Shown: positions 44,769 through 53,590 of the stretch, one piece after another
Numbering within the stretch: the stretch's first letter is position 1
Layout: each line of letters opens with the position of its first letter
NCBI GenBank assembly: GCA_963580285.1
Contig: OY757014.1
Location: 102,302,072-102,366,071, forward strand
From: Lucinisca nassula
Lineage: Eukaryota; Mollusca; Bivalvia; Lucinida; Lucinidae
Direction of reading: 5' to 3'
DNA length: 64,000 bases
Made by a program: the position numbers and the translations under genes
Notes under the pieces: model-generated
What the model was told of the DNA's origin: nothing
The model's database searches: none
Seen by the model: only the letters and a program-made list of their open reading frames with translations

Positions 44769-45089
44769 TTAAGTATAGTGTTTCTTATGGTAGTACTGGT
44801 TATAGGCGGTTGTAGCGCCGCATGGTTTACACAGCTGACGGGGGGTCTTGACAGCTACCCCACAACCCGGACAGATCCAGAGACCCCCGCCTTTGGAGAA
44901 AATGGCGTTGTGGATACCACAGTAGGTTCCTCGACAACTCCTCCCACAAGCTTTCGTTGTTACGATCCTGATCCATGCACACTCCCGCATTGTGTTTCTG
45001 GAATTAGCAGTGTTGTGAGTAGCAAAGTAGATTCCTCTACATCTCTTCCCACAAACTTCCTTTGTTCTGATCCAAGCACACTCCTGCAT
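44769..45089 (-). CDS. Gene M: Cys/His-rich zinc-binding protein, intact
   Basis: 106 residues from ATG 45089. Two similar half-modules: ECAWIRTKEVCGKRCRGIY..H (residues 3-25) and ECAWIRIVTTKACGRSCRGT..H (about 36-60), then a CxxC pair (WICPGCG) and a second CxxC (LCKPCG), i.e. a third zinc-ribbon-like unit. In the first module the Cys before the His is replaced by Phe (GIYFATH against GTYCGIH in the second). The opposite strand also has an open frame, rejected because the Cys pattern here is so regular. Small Cys-rich proteins of this form occur in related elements; a DNA- or RNA-binding regulator is an inference. Confidence 0.65.
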   Translation of the reverse strand: MQECAWIRTKEVCGKRCRGIYFATHNTANSRNTMRECAWIRIVTTKACGRSCRGTYCGIHNAIFSKGGGLWICPGCGVAVKTPRQLCKPCGATTAYNQYYHKKHYT

Positions 45090-45174
45090 TGTGTTCTCTT
45101 TATAGTGTATATATAATTATTGTCTAAATCATCGACCACCTTTCAGTCAGCTGGCTCGCAGGAATTGAGTCTAT

Positions 45175-45743
45175 TTACGCGAACCCCTCATAGTGTTCTC
45201 CACATTCTTTGCAGGTGCATATAAAGGTCGATGGTTCGTCTCCAGCACCGATCTGAACCTGGCGGTACGTATGGTTTCGTCTGTGGAAACGGGGACAAGT
45301 GAAGAGGGTGGAAATTTTTTCTATGACTTTTTGGCTAAGACAGCGCGTTACCTCGTCGCGTTCGGTCTCCCCGGCAATGGGACACAGCTCAGTGGCCGTC
45401 ATATCACCTAAAACATCCCCAAAGAAGCAAAATCCCCTGAGGCAAGCCTATCTAGGGCCCATCCTCCACCCTCTACCTTGCTCAGTATTGTGCCTATGGG
45501 GTCTATGTTGGTCAGGACGGTGCCACAGCGGGCGCTGTAGATATTCACAAACATCGGAGAGTCCCACTGGCGGTTGTAAGCGTCGGCTGATTCCGCACAC
45601 CGGGTAATCGCTGCGTTGTAGCACCCGCGTTCAATTCGTTGGGTGAAATCACGACTGCGCTGCTCGTCGCAGCGTGGGTCATGAGCAAGGGCTTTGTAGA
45701 AGAGATCCCTGTAGCATTTACGGGGGTCAATAGGCTCTTGCAT
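45175..45743 (-). pseudogene. Gene N: TFIIS-like transcription factor, frameshifted, zinc ligand lost
   Basis: ATG 45743; first part 111 codons with a helical domain (RDLFYKALAHDPRCDE, QRIERGCYNAAITRC, NRQWDSPMFVNIYSARCGTV). One-base frame change near 45410, then ELCPIAGETERDEV, a zinc-ribbon start TLFTCPRFHRRN, YRQVQIGAGDEPSTFICTC and KECGEHYEG. This follows the order of TFIIS: central domain, linker, C-terminal ribbon with an Asp-Glu-Pro hairpin (here GAGDEPS) and a terminal CxxC (CKEC). The first pair reads CPRF: Phe codon at 45286-45288 where the ribbon needs Cys. TFIIS relatives rescue stalled RNA polymerase and are used by some large DNA viruses. It is first in the leftward N-M-PolB-K block. 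Confidence 0.75.
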
Positions 45744-45815
45744 TCTGTTTCTTTATAATCCTTATATTAAGTATTTCTAAATTATTCGCTATAATTGTTT
45801 TACTTCGGGCACCAC

Positions 45816-45855
45816 GCTAGAGGGGCCCGCCTGGGGGTGAGCGGGCCCCTCTAGC
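45816..45855. repeat. 15-bp stem hairpin at inner edge of right TIR
   Basis: GCTAGAGGGGCCCGC (45816-45830) and its exact reverse complement (45841-45855) flank a 10-base loop ctgggggtga. Half of it belongs to the terminal repeat. The left end has only one arm (agctagaggggcccgcc), so the ends are not symmetrical here. Confidence 0.9.
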
Positions 45856-46000
45856 TGGTGGGAGATAGTATGCGCCCCACGTCGCGCATGTATGTGTGCT
45901 GCGCACCAGAGCCCCGCATGTATGTGCATGTGTGTGCGACATGCATGCACATGTGTGCGCGGTGTGAAAGTGTCCCAGAACCCCCATTGTATATACTACT
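45834..46000. repeat. Right terminal inverted repeat
   Basis: Its reverse complement starts AGTAGTATATACAATGGGGG, the same as the left end. It differs from the left repeat at about six places. Between it and gene N (45744-45833) nothing is recognised. Confidence 0.93.
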
Positions 46001-46005
46001 AATCA
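46001..46005. repeat. Right target-site duplication of the Polinton
   Basis: AATCA (AATCAA with the next base), matching 29792-29796(29797). Confidence 0.75.
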
Positions 46006-46079
46006 ACATCGACGTTAATACTTACGCTACACATTAACACCAGTGATAAATGGCATCTATCGTATCACCGAAACTAGTA

Positions 46080-46290
46080 TTTTTCAGGTGATTTTTTTTT
46101 TATATTTTTCTTATATATTCTCCAAACATATATTATGGGTGCTCGTTAGAACCGCCTCATTGAGGCGGTTGTAACGAGTACCCACAACCTATGTCTTAGA
46201 ACAGAAATAAGAAAAACAACGTAAACCCCAGTTTTCTTTATATAAATTGGATTTACAGGGCGTTCTTTTCACACACTTGTGAACGTGATG
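46080..46290. mobile_element. Hairpin MITE family H2
   Basis: Perfect core at about 46133-46190 around ccgcctcattgaggcgg, then a shared H2 end block (acgtaaaccccagttttctt .. acttgtgaacgtgatg). Confidence 0.65.
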
Positions 46291-46291
<1 letters not shown>

Positions 46292-46338
<47 letters not shown>

Positions 46339-46348
46339 TAATAATAAT
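46292..46348. repeat. (AAT)n microsatellite
   Basis: About 17 AAT units with one GAT interruption, directly after the MITE end gtgatgg. Confidence 0.95.
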
Positions 46349-46439
46349 AAACCACAGCAGAAGCACTGCTAAGGAATGTTCAGTAAAATCATTACCCAGG
46401 GCCTATGCCGTGGTTAACACCAGTGAGTGATTCACACCT

Positions 46440-47060
46440 TCATGAAAAGCAGAAAAAAATAAGTTTATTTTTTTATATTTACATTTCCAGTGTAAAGTCT
46501 AATGTAAACCTATAGAAAACAATTGCGTTCATACGTCAATGAACGCATCGAATCACATGATTTCCAACGACATTAAGTGACGTCATTCTAAACCATTGTT
46601 CTCTACGGGCGTTGATGACGTCAACGCTGCTCCGCTCTTTGTAGAAAAACAGCGTGTAAATGTTTTTCAGCTTTAAAAGTTTGCCCTACAAGCATTTTTT
46701 ATCGCCGAGTGATGAGGGGCAAATAATGTAAATATAAAAAATAAACTTAATTTTTCTGCTTTTCATGAAAGTATGAACGACAGTGGGTCGCTAGCAAAGT
46801 TTACATGAACCCCTTCGGGGCTCATTTACTTTGCACGCGACCCACTGCGTTCATACTTCCATGAACTGCAGAAAAATAAATTTCATTTCTTAAATATTTT
46901 CATTCTATGCCCCTCATCACTGGGCTAAAAATGCTTATAGGGCAAACTTTTAATGCTGAAAAACATTTACACACTGTTTTTCTACAAAGAGCGGACGCCC
47001 GTAGAGAACAATGGTTTAGACTGACGTCACTGAAAATCATGTGACTCGATGCGTTCATGG
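46440..47060. repeat. Inverted repeat element with GGGTCGC palindrome
   Basis: Left (tgaaaagcagaaaaaaata, tttctacaaagagcgg inverse near 46630) and right (tgcagaaaaataaatttcat, tttttctacaaagagcggac near 46978) parts mirror each other around a central palindrome at 46764-46870 (gtatgaacgacagtgggtcg). It is a foldback element of about 600 bases, related to text at 28661-29000. Confidence 0.6.
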
Positions 47061-47269
47061 AAGTATGAACTGCACTGTTTTCTATAGGATTACATTAAGC
47101 TTTACACTGGAAATGTAAATGCCGTCTTAAGCAACGTCGCAGCAACGTCGACATCCTGTGTGACAGCTGGGTATATACATGATTAAATTTATTTCTTCCA
47201 ATTAATATTTCGCTTACAGTTTGCAGACGATTTGTTTTTAATTTGGCGAGCGACAAACGCGTTACTTAC

Positions 47270-47389
47270 AGTGTTCACAATTGGAACCAAAGTATCCCGG
47301 GGCACAGAAACATTGTTTTTTCGGGTATGTTGTAGACACTGTTATACAATCTCCACCGTTAGCACAATCTGTATTGTCGACGCACTCGT
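47270..47389 (-). CDS. Host gene exon 4: EGF-like module
   Basis: A 120-base exon, acceptor ggtatttcag and donor gtaagt, entering and leaving in phase 1. The frame reads DECVDNTDCANGGDCI, then KKQCFCAPGYFGSNCEH: six Cys in EGF spacing with the usual GYxGxxCE ending. Entry codon is shared with exon 3 (G + AC = Asp). A symmetrical phase-1 EGF exon is typical for shuffled modules. The next exon in phase is 10818-10915, 36.35 kb away across the Polinton; in-phase joining gives Ser and runs into DOMON text. Secreted or cell-surface location is expected from the domain type. The upstream intron starts 57 bases before a SINE. Confidence 0.88.
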
Positions 47390-47445
47390 CTGAAATACCA
47401 TAAGAAAAGCACGTAAGTAAACACCATTCCCTTCCGCCTGCTATC

Positions 47446-47752
47446 GGGCCCCGACCATTGGGGCTTGAAGAAATAGATGGGCTGCATGATGCATGATGCT
47501 TCCACGCAGAGCTGAAACCGATCCGCACACGAGTACTGGCAAACCGCTTAGAGGATCTAAGCCTGCGAGGCAAAGCAGTGCGAATCGGACCGTCCATGCT
47601 TATAAACCCTATTGGTTTCATTGGGCGACAGGGCTTGAGATGTCAATTCATCTCAATGTCGGGTAGAACTCCCACAAAATTGGAAGCAACGTCTCCAAAA
47701 TGACCTTTACAGTGTTGACGGGGACGTTAAACCTCAAACCAAACAAACAAAC
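47446..47752 (+). mobile_element. SINE family A, full length
   Basis: ccccgaccattggggcttga to caaaccaaacaaacaaactt, with a small duplication (gcatgatgcatgatgc) near the head. Confidence 0.8.
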
Positions 47753-47825
47753 TTCCGCCTGCTATTGACCGTGTGACTACAGAAGCGTGGTTGTTTAACC
47801 CATCCAGTACCGGAGACCCCTAAAG

Positions 47826-47905
47826 GGGTACCTTGGCAAACAGTGAAGGCCCGGATCAGACGTCGCAGAACGGGGCGTCTGATAAGGGCCTACACTGTTT
47901 GCAAA
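47826..47905. repeat. Foldback element
   Basis: ttggcaaacagtgaaggccc is mirrored by gggcctacactgtttgcaaa, inner arms cagacgtcgc/ggggcgtctg. Same family as 14880-14976. Confidence 0.75.
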
Positions 47906-48079
47906 CAGTTCAGTCATTTTCCAAGTAAATTTGGATGAAAAGACAACCTAACACCCCTTAATTTTGAAATGAACTCCTGCTATGTATAAGGAGAAAGATT
48001 CCATTTGGTACAAAAAGGGTTAAAGCCGCGCTATTCTTGGCTGTTCGACGTCAGAGTGTATGAGGTGCCGTTTTCTATA

Positions 48080-48445
48080 AATCCCCTATTTTTGATAACA
48101 CTAAATGGATAATGTTATACACAAAATCGATTTTGAGAGATCAATAATTATTATATGATATCATTTTGTGATATCATAAAACCGATTTTGTAATATCACA
48201 AAGTAAGACTGAATTTGTGATATCACAAAATCAATTTAGAAATGTGTGATATCACTAAATCTATTTAGTGATATCACTAATTCTATTTAGTGCTACATTT
48301 TACATTTTAGAGCTACATTGTATCTCTCATTCGAATTAGTGATGTTGCAGATTCATCTCTATTCAGTGATATCACAAAATCTATTTTATGATATCACTAA
48401 TTCGAATTTGTGATATCGCTAAATAGGAGTGAATTTGTGGCTTCA
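48080..48445. repeat. GTGATATCAC palindrome array, block 1
   Basis: About ten irregular units of ~25-35 bases centred on gatatc (often gtgatatcac or atgatatcat), joined by taattcgaatt or aaatctattt. The array is nearly self-complementary along its whole length. Confidence 0.75.
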
Positions 48446-48870
48446 CAAATTCATATTTTCTCTTCGAGTTTTTTGGAACTTAATGAGAGCTCCCGTAAAG
48501 ATTACTGTGCATGAGGTACCACTGCGCATGCTCTAACGGAATAATTTAGGCGGCAATCAATCGCATGGTGAATGTGGCAATGACTGCCATTCAAAGTGAA
48601 AAAGTTCACAGAAATAGGTGCAACTCATCAAACGACGATTTTTCTTATACATGTATATCATCAAGTTTCAGTGTGTATAGACAAACCGAATGGAACTGCG
48701 AGCATTGTCTGGGTCAAAAGAAAACTTGCAGATCCCTCAGACATTGACAGAGTTCTAGCAAAATCTAACTGTCGTCTACATCATCAGTACCAAAATTTCA
48801 GAATAGCCTGCTGAATTTTTGTTAGAATATCACTTTGACGTTAGTACTTTCTCTGTCATCCATTACTCAG
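48446..48870. other. Unique block between arrays
   Basis: Two overlapping short open frames (48565-48814) share no motif and have no splice sites. There is no evidence for a gene. Confidence 0.4.
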
Positions 48871-49160
48871 CAGCAACCATCACGATAACACACCCGTGCG
48901 TCATAATGCATTTTTTACAGCTCCAAAACGGCCAATATTCTGATGAAAATTAGTGATATCATTCTTATTTATACTCAAAACATAGATTGTGGATGCTCGT
49001 TAGAACCGCCTCATTGAGGCGGTTCTAACGAGTACCCACAACCTATGTCTATGAGCAGAAATAAGGAAAATAAAGAATACCCCCTAAACCCCAGTTTTCT
49101 CTATATAAAGTGGGGTGTAAGGGGGTGTTCATTTCACGGACTTGTTAGAGTGATGATATT
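48870..49160. mobile_element. Hairpin MITE family H2, complete
   Basis: cacgataacacacccgtgcg to ttcacggacttgttagagtg, core perfect at about 48985-49048. It lies between the two palindrome arrays. Confidence 0.7.
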
Positions 49161-49189
49161 TATTAGGGAGTAAACATTGCAATGTTTGT

Positions 49190-49490
49190 GAATATAATAT
49201 ATTTAGTGATATCACTAATTCGTTCATATTTAGTGCTATCACCTTTCCCACTTTGTGATATCACTTAATCATATCTTCTTAGTAATATCACTAGATCGAA
49301 TTTTGATATCACAAAACAATTTGGTGATATCACTAATTCGATATTGTCATATCACAAAATAGTTTGGCTTTAGTGATTTCACTAATTTTATCATGTGATA
49401 TCGCAAATTAATCTCTATTCGTAATATCACTAAAGAGAATTAGTGATGCCACTAACTTGATTTGGTAATATCACAAAATACAGTCGAACT
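49190..49490. repeat. GTGATATCAC palindrome array, block 2
   Basis: Another ten or so units with the same words (tagtgatatcactaattcg, tttggtgatatcac). Probably one array split by unrelated insertions at 48446-49190. Confidence 0.75.
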
Positions 49491-49620
49491 TCTATAACTC
49501 GAACACCTTCGAGACCAAGAAGTTTTGTTCGAGATTGCGGTAGTTCGAATTATTTAGGGTTACTCATACTGCCAGGCCAGGACTTGGGACCTAATAGGAA
49601 TGACCTTTGAATATATTATC
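49485..49620. mobile_element. MITE-end sequence
   Basis: acagtcgaacttctataact .. ttgttcgagattgcggtagt; similar words occur at 28510-28590. Only one end was found at each place. Confidence 0.35.
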
Positions 49621-49679
49621 AACGTTTTAATAAAATAAATGTATGTTGTCTGTACTCAGTAGAATCGCCTCAACGAGTA

Positions 49680-50078
49680 CCCACAATCTATGTTCTGGAG
49701 CAGAAATAAGAAAAATAGTGTATACCCCGTAAACCCCAGTTTTCTCTATATGAAGTGGGGTTTAGGGGGAGGGGGTCTTCATTTCACGGACTTGTTCACG
49801 TGATGTTTACTTTCATTCGGTCATCACAAAAACACGCCTATATAAATTTGACCCCCTTTATCCCCACTTTTATGTTGTAAAACTGAGGTTTACAGAGGTA
49901 TACTTTTTTTCTTATTTCTGCTCAAGAACATAGATGCTCAAAGACGCGGTTCTATGCATGTTTCGAGCAGAAATATGAAAAATATCAGTGTTGTTAGCCT
50001 GAAATTTTCATTTTTGGTTGTACAATTTTCAATATAGCCTACTTAAATAGGCATGTTTTCGTAATGCGCAAAGCAAAA
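49680..50078. mobile_element. H2 fragment followed by H1 copy
   Basis: H2 3' part to ttcacggacttgttcacgtgatg-like end near 49803 (last 20 bases cggacttgttcacgtgatg), then H1 from catcacaaaaacacgcct-like text near 49822 to ggcatgttttcgtaatg near 50078 with a collapsed core. Confidence 0.55.
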
Positions 50079-50265
50079 GCGCTGGTAAACCTGTAGAGTC
50101 GCTTGTAGACTGCCCAATGGCCTGACGTCACATCTGATGACGTAATTTGGTGAGGTTTCACGCAAGATAGAAGCTAATTGACGAGGATTATTTAATGTCA
50201 AATCGGCATGTTAAAAAATTGACCCCTCCCTTGTTAATCACTGATGCATATACGCATATTTCGTG

Positions 50266-50312
50266 TGTTTTTTTTTTTTTTTTTTTTGTTTTGTTTTTTT
50301 TTTGTTGTTGTT
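50266..50312. repeat. Poly-T/TTG tract
   Basis: Long T runs with single G interruptions, then ttgttgttg. Confidence 0.9.
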
Positions 50313-50464
50313 GTTTATCTATTAAACGGGATAAAAATATTGATGTTATCGTATTGAACGAGCATTGACCTTTAATTCTACACCAAACATGACCATGTGT
50401 AAACTATGAATAACCGTACATGGTTCTCTAAACACTATGCGCATTTTTGACTGAGTGAAGTTCA

Positions 50465-50763
50465 TCGGGGCTTGAAGAAATAGATGGTCTGCATGATGCT
50501 TCAGCGCAGAGCTGAAACCGACCCGCACATCAGTACTGGTTAACCGCTTAGAGGATCTAAGTCTGCCCAGGCAAAGCGGTGCGAGTCGGACCGCCCATGC
50601 TTATAAACCCTATTGGTTTCATTGAGCGACAGGGCTTGACATGTCATTGCATCCCAATGTCGGGTAAAAGTCCCACAAAATTGGAAGCAACGTTTCCAAA
50701 ATGACATTTACAGTATTGAGTGGGACGTAAACCTCAAATTATTCAAACAAAACAAACAAAAAC
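50465..50763 (+). mobile_element. SINE family A, full length
   Basis: tcggggcttgaagaaataga to aattattcaaacaaaacaaa. It ends 23 bases before the donor side of host exon 3. Confidence 0.8.
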
Positions 50764-50785
50764 TGAGTAAAGTTATCATAATTAC

Positions 50786-50893
50786 CTCGATACTGACATT
50801 GTGGACCGGACCAGAAGTGGTCACATTGGCAAACTCCATTCTCCACATACCCATTTCCGGAACAGAGCAGAATTGGACTAGGACTAGGTATGG
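50786..50893 (-). CDS. Host gene exon 3: EGF-like module
   Basis: A 108-base exon, acceptor cttttcag and donor gtaatt, phase 1 to phase 1. The frame reads IPSPSPILLCSGNGYVENG, then VCQCDHFWSGPQCQYR. The Ser/Pro linker followed by C..NG..xxGxCxCxxxxxGxxC is a short EGF-like module (one disulphide pair fewer visible than the full domain, the first Cys pair may be absent). Its last base G combines with exon 4 to give Asp, so exons 3 and 4 join cleanly. The upstream join is uncertain: exon 2 with its best donor ends in phase 0, while this exon needs phase 1. Confidence 0.82.
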
Positions 50894-51114
50894 CTGAAAA
50901 GCAAGACATAAGGACGATGTCATCGTGTTAAATATCCATGAAATGAACATGCCTCTAAACCCCACTTTATACCATTGCGTAAACACGCCTATACAAATAC
51001 AGTGTAACCTTTATCGCCGAAAAAATGAAAATTTTAAGATGATTATCATCAGAAAAATGAACGTTTTGGAGCCATGAGGACAATTCAAATCGCCATGTAA
51101 GGGGGACAAATGCT

Positions 51115-51390
51115 TCTAAATTAAGGTATCAGTATACTACACCCGTGTCCTAAGATGACGTCTTTCTGAAACATTTTTCCAGAGCAAAATATTTGATATA
51201 TTTCTTATTTAAAGTCCATATATAGATTGTGGTTGTTCGTAAGAACCGCCTCAATGAGGAAGTGGCGGTTCTAACGAGTACCCATAATCTAAAATAAGGA
51301 AATTAAGGAATTACCCCCGTAAACCCCACTTTTGTATATCAAGTGGGGGTACAGAGGGATCTTCATTTCACGGACTTGTTAACCTGGTGA
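51115..51390. mobile_element. Hairpin MITE family H2
   Basis: acacccgtgtcctaagatga to ttcacggacttgttaacctg. Core at about 51226-51290 with a four-base insertion (gaagtg) at its centre. Confidence 0.6.
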
Positions 51391-51491
51391 TTATGGGGAA
51401 TTCGGAACACCTGACGGATTTTTCCGCCATTTTTCAAAGGGAGACAACTTTCGGGACTTCCTGTTCGCTTTTCTATAAGCCCTGTGCCCAC

Positions 51492-51557
51492 TGAAAAAGG
51501 GGTCTACTTTTAAAGGAAAGAATTTGCTCCTCACAGGAGCAAATTCTTTCCTTTAAG
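51492..51557. repeat. Perfect palindrome
   Basis: ttaaaggaaagaatttgctc and ctcacaggag / gagcaaattctttcctttaa give arms of about 26 bases with a very small loop. Confidence 0.9.
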
Positions 51558-51714
51558 GGTTGATCCCCTATTGCCAAGGGAAACAAAAATACTTTTGCAG
51601 TTGTTGCCACCCCTGAAGGTGTATCTACTCCCCTTTAGATAACACACCCCTGTGCTATAATTGCGTCCTTCATACCTGAAGAACAAGCAATCAATGAGGC
51701 GGTTCCCAGCAGGC

Positions 51715-51845
51715 ACATGACGTAATTGTGACGTCACATCAACGTCTGTACAACGTCATGACGTTAATACCACGTAAAATCAACGTCGGTGCAACGTCGC
51801 AACGACGTTGATTTGACGCTGCCTTAGCGACGTGTGCATGCTGGG
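51715..51845. mobile_element. CCCAGCA-type MITE inserted in a MITE core
   Basis: Starts cccagcaggcacatgacgt and ends acgtgtgcatgctggg. The interior is built from cgtcg, acgtt and tgacg words. It splits an H-type core: tcaatgaggcggtt lies on its left and ctaacgagtaccca on its right, so it is a nested insertion. Confidence 0.7.
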
Positions 51846-51893
51846 TTCTAACGAGTACCCACCCACAATCTAAGTTTTAGTATAAATAAGAAA

Positions 51894-52972
51894 AACAAGA
51901 GGGCCAAGATGGCCCTGAATCGCTCATCTGATTCCAAGATGTCACGTAGCTTCTGAAAACGATGCGGATAACTGACCGCCATCTTATTCCTTGGACTGGT
52001 GCACTCGGATAGATGGTTACCTGGGCAAAGTTCTTGCAACGTTTGAATGCAACTGGCTTAAGAAATTAGGAAAAGTTCGTTTGAAGGTTTATCCACTTTA
52101 AATCCCCCAGCCATTTTCTCCATCAAAGCAAAACCATTTTGGTAACCAAGGAATGGCCATTTTGACAAACAAGATAATGTAACTCTTCTCTTCATTTCGC
52201 AAACACGCCTATACAAATACATTGCCACCTTTATCGCCGAAAAAATGAAAATTTTTAATTGAAAAATTGTGATATTTTTTCTTATTTCTGCTCAAAATAT
52301 AGAATGTGGGCACTCGTTAGAACCGCCTCATCGAGTCGGTTCTAACGAGTACTCACAATTTATATTTTAAAGCAGAAATAAGAAAAATACGGTTTACCCC
52401 TGTAAACCCCAGTTTTACTACATGTATACAAAATTGGGGTTCAGTAGGGTCAATATTATATAGGCGTGTTTTCGTGATGAGTTTGTCCGATCTGACCCAT
52501 TTTTGAACTCGTCCGACATTTTATGCATGACATTGTTATCTGTAAGTTTCATGAAGATCCAACAAAAAGTGAATAAGCTATGCTGTTCACAAGGTCAAAC
52601 ATTTGACAATCAAGGGGACATAATTCTGTTGTTCTTAGTACAATCTGACCAATTTTTGAAATCATTCGAGATTGTATGTGTTTCATTGTTATCTGCAAGT
52701 TTGATGAAGATCCAGCTACACTGTTCACAAACATTTTCCCAAAGTAAGCCTATGGGACCTATTAGTTGCCAAAGCAACCAAAGTTATGGAGCGATTTTCC
52801 TGAAATACATATGCAAGTAATCCCCCACCAAAGATATGCCACAGAAAAATGATTGAGATCAAAGTAAAGTCATTTCAGTTTGAAAGTGTGGATGACGGAC
52901 GTCGACGACCGATGGCGGTGGCTGTCATCCTATTAGCTCCCCCGGAGCCTTCGGCTCAGGTGAGCTGAAAAT
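51894..52972 (+). repeat. Satellite-style element with inserted H1 MITE
   Basis: Head gagggccaagatggccctga and cgctcatctg, end gagccttcggctcaggtga. Inside are units with gtaagtttcatgaagatcca. MITE 52193-52480 is inserted. Confidence 0.7.
52193..52480. mobile_element. Hairpin MITE family H1
   Basis: tttcgcaaacacgcctatac to tataggcgtgttttcgtgat, core at about 52308-52368. Confidence 0.75.
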
Positions 52973-53097
52973 ACACATTTTCATCGAATAAAAATGACCG
53001 TTTTGGAGAAAAGAAAGAGTGTACTCTGTCACACGGATGTTATCGTAATGGCATTTGTGGTATTTTTTCATGTTTTTGCTACAAAAATATATTGTTG

Positions 53098-53446
53098 CAT
53101 CACGAAAACACGCCTATATTATTTCCTACCCCACCCCCCCCCACCCCACTGAACCCCCTTTTTATATAGTAAAACTGGGGTTTACAGGGATATACTTTAT
53201 TTTTCTTATTTTTGCTCTAAACTACAGATTGCGGGTACTCGTTAGAACCGCCTCGATGAGTTCTGACAAGTACCCACAAACTATATTTTGAACAAAAATA
53301 GGAAAATACCACAATTTTCATCTTAAAATTTTCGTGTTTTTTTTTTTTGTTTGTTTTTTTTTTTGTTTGTTTTGTTTTGTTTTGTTTGATTTTTTTTTTC
53401 GGTGGTAACGTTTACAATGTGTTTGTATAGGCGTGTTTTCGCAACG
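53098..53446. mobile_element. Hairpin MITE family H1 with poly-T expansion
   Basis: catcacgaaaacacgcct to ggcgtgttttcgcaacg; the right arm of the core is shortened and (TTTTG)n text fills 53337-53400. Confidence 0.65.
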
Positions 53447-53590
53447 GGTTCTGCAATCTATGTCCTGGAGCAATAAGTTACTATAAGCCAAAATTTAACC
53501 ATGTGCTTACCAAGGTATTCGCTTCACGCAGGGGGTATGGCGAACGTCAACGGGGCGCCAAACTGATATTGGCTTATGGTCTTTTCTCAT

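Larger units (their letters stand above)
29797..46000. mobile_element. Polinton/Maverick (adintovirus-like) virus-like transposon, degraded
   Basis: A 16,204-base unit with ~166-base inverted ends, a 5-6 base target duplication, and the signature gene set: protein-primed-type family B DNA polymerase, retrovirus-type integrase, FtsK/A32-type packaging ATPase, a capsid protein and several conserved accessory genes. GC content and codon look differ from the AT-rich host introns. Nearly all large genes carry frameshifts or nonsense codons and the integrase carries a SINE insertion, so the copy cannot move by itself. Its place in an intron of the LPMO/EGF/DOMON gene may explain why it was tolerated. 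No adenovirus-type protease was recognised. Confidence 0.93.

Noticed and set aside
44760..45116. Plus-strand 118-codon ORF starting with a signal-peptide-like stretch
   Set aside because: It is antisense to gene M. The minus-strand frame has a regular twofold Cys/His pattern and lies in the direction of its neighbours; the plus frame has no domain.
53512..53563. GC-rich 52-base exon candidate (donor gtaagc) to bridge exons 2 and 3
   Set aside because: The frame needed for phase 0 contains a TGA; the region looks like part of a transposon with CCGTTCAC ends.
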